Below, piece after piece: positions 54,301-64,000 of a stretch of 64,000 nucleotides of DNA. A model generated the notes under the pieces. That model saw only the letters and a list, made by a program, of their open reading frames with translations, was not told where the DNA came from and did not search any database. Origin of the DNA: Halictus rubicundus (lineage: Eukaryota > Arthropoda > Insecta > Hymenoptera > Halictidae). Within the stretch, counting starts at the first letter, position 1. The number at the start of each line of letters is the position of its first letter. Location: assembly GCF_050948215.1 (NCBI RefSeq), contig NC_135163.1, positions 992,001-1,056,000 of the forward strand. The letters are read 5' to 3'. Position numbers and translations under genes: made by a program.

Positions 54301-57300
54301 CTGAGCGTGATACGTGTTTCCCTATAGATGGTACCATGTTATCGTAAATGCTATTATCTATTACGTGATCGTAGTTCGGCATATCACTGTGATATAACTT
54401 ATGAAAAACTTAGGGCCTAGGCTGTTCGGTCGATCCACCTTTGAATAAAGTATGAACGTTCCATCGAATGGCACGTGCCCTAGTCTAAAGGACTTTCACA
54501 GGTCATGTCAGACTTTACACGACTTAACTATTTACTATTTAAGGACAAGCCCATCAGATTCTTCACCTATTTCGGGTGTAACGTACTGTGCCGGTGGTGT
54601 CGGTCAATCACGTATTATTTGTCAAAGTTACCGTTAAAAGTTTTACTTAGAAGTAATGAATTTCAGAATGTCTGGAAATTAAGTAGCTATCAGACTGACG
54701 CGTTGCAAGTAGATTGTGTCATGCAGTAGACATACATATTTAAAGAACATGAGCTGTCGTGATGCAGTCAAGAATGGTCATGCTGTGCTTCCATGTTTCA
54801 TTGGTGACGTGCATGACCGTGGTTTTACAATCGCAAGCGCGTAGTTTTCGACGTTTTCGTACAACTACTATCGATAGACAACGGATTTTATGCATCTGTG
54901 ACAAAAATGAGTAGGTGTAGTTCAAACCATTAAGAATATTAGAAAAATTAAAGAATGCTGTTATATTATTTTCAACCTATTAAATATATTAGGAAAGAAA
55001 ATAAATTTCTATTTCGTACCAGTTTGTTGCAATTTAGGTAGAAAATTTATATTTTGCATAAAGCTACGCTGTCTGTCAGGATTAGTTGCAACACTAAAAC
55101 AGATGGAAAACAATTTTCAATGGTAAGATTAATGTCTTGTCGGAGCGAAGTGGTGATGATTTTCTGTTTACTTTATTTATACAAATCTTATTTCCCTGAA
55201 CCCCACCCGTTATTTCGCGTGAACTTTGTAAACTACAGAATTTACCTTGATATCGGAAATCAGACGACAATAGGAACGAAATATCGAACGAACACGCGCG
55301 TTCATAGCGAGTCTGAAGTTATTCCTAGAAGCAGACCACTTTCCCCTACTATGTCTTCCTTACTATAGTCACGAGAAGCTGCTCGTTAACACGTCATACG
55401 TGTGGGCCCAATATAGGCCCAACTACCGTGTCAGAAATTCCGTTCGTAAACAGAACCGTCGCGAACTACTTTATTAAATTCAGTTCAGTTTGGACGACTC
55501 TGTCTGAAACTGCCAAAGCGAGAGGCCACTCCTCCCACTTTATCATCACACATAATACACGAATATCAGTTGATGTCAATTATCTCTTAAAGTGATGTTA
55601 AAAGGATACTTTTAGTGTAGGAAAAACTCGCGTGAAAGATTCCGTGGGCAAGACGTTGTTTAAACGGCACATTAAAAAATAGAGTTTTCACAAAAATGTT
55701 GTCTACATATTTGACATTTTGCATCATATATTTATTTATAGTAAATATACGATTATAGTTTCATAAAAACTAATTTCACATCAAAGTTGCGCGAAAGTTG
55801 GTGATTCTCACTTAGGGACGTTGTCCTATGATTTAAAAAATTAAAAATTCACACAGTTGAAGGAAATTATTGTTGGTACGATTGAATGTCAATAATTATT
55901 TGAGTCGAAATTAGAATTGTAAATAACACTCACAGTTGAATCATGAATCGTATCAAATATTGTTAACTACTCGAATATTATTTTCGTCAAGTACGATGAG
56001 ACAATTATTTGATTACCTGGCGAGTACACTGTGTTCTTGTGAATCTTATCGAGCTTATCAAGCTACTCAATTGCCAGAAATAAAGTTGTCGAAAACGCTT
56101 TAGGATTCACCTTACGCCCTTTAATAGCCGCAGGCCATTCTAGATTATTTCATTACACTCCGAGATTGTGTTTAAGATTTTTAAATGAGTGACTTTGAAA
56201 ACTGAAAACAAATTATTAATTTGTAGAAATAAAAAAAAAACTGTTCGAATTCCCTAAAAGAGGTGTTCTTAACATCGAAATTAATTTTTTGGTTCTGACT
56301 GATTTTTCCCAATGATTGCACTAAAGTAAAATATATTTTAAAAAATCTAAGCAAACATCTTTAGCTTGTGAATAAAAAATGGCCGCTTGACGGGTCTCGC
56401 TAAGATTTAATTGGAAATATTCGGTATAATTGAAAGGTTGAACGTTCGAATTTTTCGAGTACTAGGTACATAGTCGAAATGATAATGTATCGGAAATGGT
56501 AGCCGTGTGACGGCGCCACAAGAGCGTCGCGACGCGTCTCGACGCGACGCGAGCCGCGGTCGTCAGGCGGCGCCGGTCGTTCGTCACGAAACGAGGCGGG
56601 GTTGCAGAAGAGAAGTTCGCATGAAAGAAAGAGAAGGAAGGATTCAGCGAATTCGCGCAACGTGAACTTGAGGAAAAGAGAAAGAACCGAGGAGAATCAC
56701 GAACGAACGTACGGCGAGACTAGCGCCCCGGTTTTGCACTCTCTTCGTTACTTTCCTGCCTGTCCTGTCCCGAGACTCAAGCACAGTTCGTTTCAGTTAA
56801 ATGCCAAATAGTGACACCTTATCGTCTCGATCCTTTTCAGAGATTCCCTCCCACCCTATCATTCATTTTCTTTTTTCTCTACATTTTCCACCTCGTCCTT
56901 CCTTGTCTCGCACCAGCGACGCGCCGTTCTCTCTTAATCGCTCACGAAAATACACAAAAACCCGAACCTGTTACACCGTAGCTTTCTGTAGTGATTTCGC
57001 AGTGTACAACCGAAAGAAATAGACGTGGAACAGGAGAGGATCGAGCTGAAGACGGCGAAGAATACTTGTGCGTGAAACGATACGAATGCATGTGAACATC
57101 ATGCGTGCTTTCCTTACGTGTGTATGTGTTACATCAGTACGAGGTACGATAGTGTCTCGTCGTAGGTCTCTTTCGATCCTACCAGTGACTAATTGAGCGT
57201 GCACATTCAGCGACTTTATGGCTGGACAATGCATCGACCAGGATAACGCCGGAGCAAGGAGACAACGAGAAATCCTCTGAGCTCTGTGAGGATCGTCTGT

Positions 57301-59235
57301 CTTCGTACTTGTTCCTTTCATCCGTCTCATGGGTATGCGTTCGATGTTGTTTCGTCCAGTAATTCGTTGAATCGCTTATACGTACGAATTTCAAACCAAC
57401 CCGATATATTCCTGTTCTCGCGTACACGTGCAATTCCTAGATTTTTCTCTCATATTCGGGTGAAAAACGTACACGTGTTGCACGCGTGTTCTATGTGCAT
57501 AGAGTGCAGTCTATACATCTACGTAACCATGCACGCCGGTTTTAAAATATTCGTGCAGGCACGTATCTCCGAGCAGCGACAGTAATAGAAGAGTTGCAAA
57601 TTCAATACCTTTTAACGGAGCATTCAAGTTTACTCGGCAATCGGCGAATGTTATAGTTACGCTGCGGTCGACCGATCCGCTGCACAATTTATAGTTTGCA
57701 GTGATAATAACTCTCGTGTTACGGGTTCGGCGGTGTGCTAAAATTCTTGTTACTGCTTTTTCGTTCGCACCGGTATACGGAAATCGAGTTATCTATTAAC
57801 TTGTGATGGGTTGTTTACCGTAAATTCTCGATTGTAATATTCTAATTGTCTTGTGTACAATTTTTCAATCTCGCATTAACTATTTTTTCCAACACTGAAC
57901 AGGTGCATGTCTGACAATGGGCTATAGTGTACGTATTAATAAACGAGGAGTAGACGACACGAAAGAACCTTTAAATTATTTCGATTGATGTGTACACGCA
58001 CGGTCAAAATAGGAGCAAGGGTAAACTAGGTGTATTATCAAAATTGTTCCTTAGGCTCGTGCAAAAGCGAAATTAACCTACTTTGCCAGTGCCCACACGT
58101 ATACTTGAATCATGGTGTTCCTTTCCAACGGTGTGGATACTTATATTGTCTCTGTTCCGCTTCGAAGATGCTAGTTAAAAATATATTTCTTTTTCCCAAT
58201 TTAATTAAATCGTATTAAATGCCCACACTGTGCGTCCATTTAAACGAACATATTTAAAAAATAAAGCGCATTAGTCATTTAGTCGAATAACCGCGATATA
58301 CGATTTGACGTGGTAAATGCGGTAGATAAGAAATACAGTCCACAGTTTATAACATTCCGCGTTACGAGCACTACAGTAATCAATATTATTACTATCAACT
58401 GTTCGGTAACAGAATATTTACAATTGGAAAAATTATGAAACTGAGAAACTAGGGACAAGGTTTATTAATACGATTTTACACGTTGTTACGAAGTATTTTA
58501 TCGTTCTCGTTCGCGCGGTAAAATATCAGCAAAACGTGCAAAAGTCGGAACAGGTGTTATCAGACAGAGAAGGTCTGATATTTGAAATCTTCTTTTATCG
58601 GTCGCGTTGCGTGTAACTTTGGATTACACGCCACACTGCACTACACCGCGTATACTAATTGGCAAAAAGCGTCAAACCACGATCTCTTAGCTAAAAATAA
58701 TTATTATATTCTCCACATAAAATTGTTCTTGTCAGGCGATTATTTCGATAACAAAATGATAAATGGTATTGCAAATCCTTCTCGCGTTATGTTGATAAAC
58801 GTATTCATTCTTTTCAGCACAAATTTCGCATGAGAAATCGGTCACAAGGAATACAAGAGAAGGAACGACGGAAAGCACAAGAGGCAATAAAATTGTTGAT
58901 ACCGGCCGATAATGACGCGATAACCGAAGGGGGTGAAGTCGCACAGGAGGCAGATGGATCGAACGATAGATGATACAAAAATCTATCGAATAATGTGCAA
59001 CTCTTTATGGCCGTGTCTGCATGCGAAATTTAAAAAATCTTTCACACTTTATAAACAAATTATCCGATAAAGCATGAAAACTTTCTGAAAAGACGTACAC
59101 AGACGACAAGATTGTACAATGGTTTTAAACGGATAACGGAACAACATCAATTTGTAAAGAGAAGAAAAGAAATAAAATAAAAAACGGATCGTATGTTTTT
59201 CGATCATTTCCGCCAGATTAATAACAGAAATAATT
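51351..59235. other. 7.9-kb region without recognisable genes; GC-rich promoter-like segment at 56.5-57.6 kb
   Basis: Mostly AT-rich. The short open frames do not resemble proteins. From about 56,500 to 57,600 CpG-containing sequence is dense, with the hairpin-like GCGTCGCGACGCG/CGACGCGACGC at 56523-56551, as in insect promoters with 5' UTR exons. It could be the promoter of the Kua gene, but no exon was proved. TATG-rich simple sequence occurs near 51720-51780. Confidence 0.4.
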
Positions 59236-61213
59236 ATGGACGAGATAAAGGTGGCGAACTTGGGTCAAGCGGCTTCGGCCGCGTGCTCGATGGCAACGAA
59301 TTTTTTGGCGCCAGTGAAAACCGAACGGCAGATCTACGAGAATTCGATGCTCGAGGACGATCCCAATGCCAACTCGGTGGTACCGACTTCGCAAGAGGAC
59401 AGGACCGTACCGAGGTGGGGTCCTAATCACAAAGGCGCCCAAGAACTAGCAAATCTTTACAGCACTGGTAATTATTTCAACCGTTATTTTCCTATTTATT
59501 AAACTAAATTCATCAACTATTCAAGTATCATAAATATATATATATATTTATTTATTGATTTATTTCTCGTAAAAATATAATTTCAACATTTCTCGCGACG
59601 TTTCTTGTGAAACTTTTGTTAACAATTTTCGAACAATTAATAGCCACGATTGCACTTGATTTAAAACGGCAGAGTAATATTTCACGCGACACGCGATGGA
59701 TATTGCATGTATGTTTTCTGATTTTAATTCTTGCCAAAACATTGGCTATACATCGGCCGCACCTTGGAATCCTCGCTTGTGTGCAAAAATAAAGAGTAGT
59801 TCAACAATATGTATCTTTGCATCTACACTGCACGGTACTTCTAAAGACATTATTATCATTTTCTTTTTTTTATGCGAGTAATTGAATAATATTTTACATT
59901 TTTGGAGATATTATTAAAATATATTTTCTGTTTATTTCAGGAAAAAGGACGCAAGAGTGTATTTGTGTCGGTATCTGCATTACACTCATGGTGGTTAATT
60001 CAATATTTATCCTTGTCAGGTTACGATTCGAAAATTTAAGCCCTATAGCGGTGGCGGCGTTTTGCGGCATCGTAACGGCAGATTTCGGGTCTGGTTTCGT
60101 TCACTGGGCCGCCGATACATGGGGTTCTATAGAACTTCCTATTTTAGGAAAGGTAAACATACTAACCCAGAAACGTTAAAAGAAGTAATAAGTGACTTCT
60201 ACTAAACAATTTGTTCGATGGTAAAATATCAAATAAGAAATAGAATAGAACAAATGGAGAACAGTTATTTTTTTGGATTATAAAAAAATACCTTATTTTA
60301 GAAGACACGTAGGACAGCTTTTCTATAAACATATTCTTTAATATATACATTGTTTCGTGTAATGCTAAATATAAATATATTCATTTGCAGAATTTTTTGA
60401 GACCTTTTCGAGAGCATCATATTGATCCCACAAGTATAACGAGGCATGACTTTATAGAAACTAATGGTGATAATTTTATGGTCACAATACCATTCCTTTG
60501 TAAATTAACATGGGATTTTTTAATACTCCCGGAGTCGGAGATTCAGCAAAAGTTCGTTTGGACCTGTTATTGGTTTCTACTTGCCATTTTTGTCGCAATG
60601 ACTAATCAGGTAATAAATCAGATTTTCTAAAAAAGCCTTTATACACAGTGTGTATCGCATAAAACAGAGTAATGGAGTTTAACAAGCAAACTTGATATTC
60701 TTAAGTTAATATAGTTCTATTTGTTAGATGTAATATTGGGCTAATTTTTGTATTCTTAATTCTGCTAAAGATAACTAGACATATTTCTTGTGTGTCATCT
60801 TGCGTATCTCATTCTTTGTCTTTATTTAAAGCATTTACAGTATGATAATAATCTTCTTTTTTTTTTAATTTCTACATTTTTCTTGTTATGTTTGTAGATT
60901 TAATGTTAATAGAAAAAGAAATAGTAGCAACAACATGAAAGATTTTTTCCAGATACATAAATGGTCTCACACATATTTTGGACTACCTACTTGGGTTGTG
61001 TGGTTACAAGAACACAGAATTATATTACCCAGGAAGCATCATCGTGTACACCATGTTGCACCACATGAAACTTATTTCTGCATTACGACTGGATGGTTGA
61101 ATTGGCCATTAGAAAAGCTTCGTTTTTGGTATATACTGGAAGTCATGATTGAAAAGTCAACTGGTTTCAAACCAAGAGCGGATGACTTGAAATGGGCCCA
61201 GAAACGGTCTTGA
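59236..61213 (+). CDS. PEDS1: Plasmanylethanolamine desaturase, Kua/TMEM189 family
   Basis: Four exons: 59236-59467, 59941-60152, 60391-60609 and 60953-61213; 307 residues. The N-terminal 75 residues are polar. Hydrophobic segments include ICVGICITLMVVNSIFILV and YWFLLAIFVAM. The histidine clusters of the Kua desaturase are all present: HWAADTWGS, REHHIDPTSITRHDFIETNG, HKWSHTYFGLP and LPRKHHRVHHVAPHETYFCI, followed by TTGWLNWPLEKLRFW. The enzyme introduces the vinyl-ether double bond that turns plasmanyl into plasmenyl ethanolamine (plasmalogen) in the ER membrane, with a di-iron centre held by the histidines. There is no sign of fusion to a UBE2V1-like domain, which occurs in mammals. The 3' flank is long and AT-rich. 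Confidence 0.92.
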
Positions 61214-64000
61214 GAATTAATGTGGTTCATTGTTTTATGCATTTTTATGGACAACAAACAAATTTAGCAAAAGGTGAACATTTTCATGAATTTGTAACTT
61301 CATGGAAGGATATAGAAAGGAATTGCAAACTTTAAGAGGAAAATTAAACTGATGAATATAATTTTTTTTTCTTACACTTAGCACTACGAGGCCTTTCCTA
61401 CAAAATAGATAGCGTGATTAAAGACATTTAGTATTACTTGAACATGCTTTTGAAGTTTACACATTTATAATACATATATGCAATAATATAGATATGTACA
61501 TATTCTATAAGAAAAATGTGAGTGCGAAATCATGTTTGCGTAACTATGAACAATTGGCCTGACAAACTAAGCAATTATATGTTTATGCACTGCACAATCA
61601 TTATACAAGTAGCACAAATTTCAGCGAAACTTAATTTCATGTTTTACATCATAATCTAAAAAAGGGAAGTACTACAAAGTTGAGATTAAAATGTTGCACA
61701 GATTATAGAGCGTAATAAGTGGCTATGAAATGAAATCGAGTGTTGAACATTAAGCATTGATACATACATATATATCAGTATATGTGTATGTGTATGCATG
61801 TATATATATATTTCTACACAAATATTTATAAATTGATTTAAAATTTGTTTGCACACAATTTAAAGAGTGTAATTTTGGAAACAATTTATATTTTAAATTA
61901 ATGTGCTAATTCTACACACGTCTAGTCTGCTGTATCTGCTTGAGCACAGTCACAAATTTCCCTGAACCTCTGAAAAAATATTGAGCCACTGATATACAGA
62001 ATAAAAAGTATTGATTGATTTGTAACAAGTAACAACGATATTATGTCCGAAACAAATATTGTCAATTTAAATAGTACTTACTTATACACGCACGCTGTAA
62101 AGTCAAGTAAATACTTTTTCCTTTTTTCTTAATTAGAAAAGACCACAGTTGACATACAATTTATATTTGATAACTTTTAATACAACTTGCCACTGGAATT
62201 TACAATTTTTGAAGTTAACAATGTGGTCTTCAATTCTAATTTTTCGGTTGAATGGTATTGTCACAATTTGAACTAAAATTTATAGAACAGTAAAAAAATG
62301 TATAGAGCAATGAAATTTTGATTATTGGTTGATGACTATGAGATAAACATTTTTAGCATTATATACTGAAATAGATATTTTACAACTCGGAAATATCATT
62401 ACAACTTTGTTTAACCATGTTCTTAACTTGTGACAAATGTTCTAACAAACATAAAAATAAGGTGCAAAATATAAGTACAAGTTCTAGGTTCAGGGACCAA
62501 TCAAGGGCCTATTGCTCTATGCAGCAGTTTTCGAAGTAATTGGTTTGATTTGGGTAAAGTATACTGACGTACAAATAATAATAAGAAGGTGGCTGAATAT
62601 TTATATTGAATTTTATGCTGGTGACTTTAATTTTTATACCTATTGTACTCTTTATTGGCAACCACTTTGAATGCCTTATGACTTTCAGTATACTTTATGC
62701 AGAGCTTTACCATGATATATATGTTCCTTGCAAGCAAATCATTAGTAATGTCTTTTAAAGGAAATAATTATTGTAAGACATTGCAATTATAATAAGTACT
62801 GTAATTGTTATTGTTGTTGTTATTGTTATAAAGAAAGGAGTATAAACTTTAAAGAAAATTGTCATATTGTAATGCGTGCCAGAACTGAAGCTTTCTCTTT
62901 ACATAGATCTATTTAATAGTTAACTAACAATTACACAAAGCAAAGTGAAACACAGAAGTATATTTTTTGCTAATTTAATTTTCTATGCAATATATAAATG
63001 TCACGACTCCGATTCCTTCTTGCAAATGTAATTTTTGTAAAAACAGACTTTATACGTATAATGACATGATATACTAGAACTATATGTATATATACATATG
63101 TATACGTATTATGTTATTAACGAAGGAGAAACGAAAAACTATTTATTGTAGTCCAAATGCTTCAAACCATTTAGTCATATACTTTACTAAATGTTGATTT
63201 GAAGCATGGGCTTTCAACATTCATTACAACGAACACAGAAGATCATTAAAATATAAAGAATTATATGTAAAGGAAGCATTAATGTATAATAATTATGCAA
63301 TTCTATTTAATTAATTTAATTTAATTAATATCAAATCACGAAATATCTTGATTAAAATAAAATGTCTTGTTCACATTCCATAAGTCTAATTATCTGAAAA
63401 TATTTATTGCACGAATATTTTACGAATTGAAAGTTTCGACAGTTGTTTACATGTATAATATTTAATAACAGGTGAAAACATTAAATTGTTCATTCATAAA
63501 TTCATTCATTTGAATGATTTTTGTATATACTTAAATGAATCTAGTGGCAGTTAATATTAACACCAGCCTTATAAAATAAAAACGAAAAAAATATTTATTA
63601 AACAATAATCTTAAGCTTTAATAATACTTTGAGGCTATATATATTTACTTCGAAAGTTAGTCTCAGTTTTAGATAATACATAGCGATAAGCAAGAACAGA
63701 GAAGTAACTCTATTACATGAAATACTATTATGCGGTATTAATCATTTATAAAAGAGAAGTATAAACTGCATAGTTCAAATAAAACAAAGGATACAATGGC
63801 TGTAAATATATTGAATTTGATACATCCATAACATATTTATATCTAATTCTAATTCTAAAATGGCAGACCTATTTTCATATGATTATAATCAAACACTTGT
63901 GATTACATTGTGTCATTGTTGAGCACAATTATTCATTCGGTTTTATAAAAATTTTGAACATGTATTCTTGAATGATAGAACAAGGAAAATGTAATAGGTT
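61214..64000. other. Long AT-rich 3' flank of PEDS1 / intergenic
   Basis: No coding frame of note. Simple TA/TATG stretches near 61765-61815 and 63080-63110, and a TTGTTATTG stretch near 62805-62830. Several AATAAA-like hexamers exist, so the end of the PEDS1 3' UTR cannot be fixed. Confidence 0.4.

Noticed and set aside
1..64000. CRISPR arrays, operons, rRNA genes, bacterial insertion sequences
   Set aside because: Looked for and not seen; the window is eukaryotic with introns, and no regular spacer-repeat array exists.

Overview
The window looks like AT-rich nuclear DNA of an insect, most likely a hymenopteran (ant, bee or wasp). The genes have short introns with GT-AG borders. Their closest matches by eye are conserved animal and insect families. 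The mobile DNA is typical of hymenopterans: a mellifera-type mariner, CAGGGTG-ended Tc1/mariner relatives, solo LTRs and 5'-truncated LINEs. The order is inferred; no database search was possible. Exon borders were placed by hand from splice signals, reading phase and recognised protein families. For the complete conserved genes the exon lengths add up to whole codons.

Layout. 1-2378 (+): last three exons of a secreted cuticular protein. 3642-6651 (-): four-exon MARVEL-domain membrane protein. 9794-12147 (+): MSL3-type chromo/MRG chromatin protein. 13608-15218 (+): single-exon pogo/Tigger-derived protein that has lost one catalytic Asp. 15.2-25.9 kb is a mobile-element graveyard: hairpin elements, a complete but dead mariner, two solo LTRs with 4-bp target duplications, a DD41D-type element with an intact transposase frame, a long-inverted-repeat deletion derivative, a GC-rich block of unknown origin and an endogenous env-like fragment. 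26110-32965 (+): FBXW5, whose 3.9-kb first intron holds a LINE inserted into a tRNA-like sequence. 34921-38045 (-): PPP1R11 (protein phosphatase 1 inhibitor-3), with a SUGCT-type CoA-transferase gene (36307-37696) inside its first intron on the same strand. 38716-40795 (+): RBM18. 41385-42156 (-): mitochondrial ribosomal protein S25. 42904-47954 (+): cytoplasmic alanyl-tRNA synthetase that appears to carry a C-terminal GST-like domain. 48031-50110 (-): mitochondrial Obg GTPase MTG2. 50222-51350 (-): FDXACB1-like protein. 59236-61213 (+): Kua/PEDS1 plasmanylethanolamine desaturase. The stretches 51.4-59.2 kb and 61.2-64 kb show no recognisable coding sequence.

The central block (26-51 kb) is a compact run of housekeeping genes in divergent pairs (PPP1R11/RBM18, mRpS25/AlaRS) and convergent pairs (FBXW5/PPP1R11, RBM18/mRpS25, AlaRS/MTG2). 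Four of them serve translation or mitochondrial ribosome biogenesis (AlaRS, mRpS25, MTG2, FDXACB1). I see no operon-like link.

The most notable observations are the AlaRS-GST fusion, the probable domesticated Tigger transposase, an apparent GT-TG intron in RBM18, the same-strand nesting of SUGCT in PPP1R11, and the unexplained GC-rich block inside the nested transposons.
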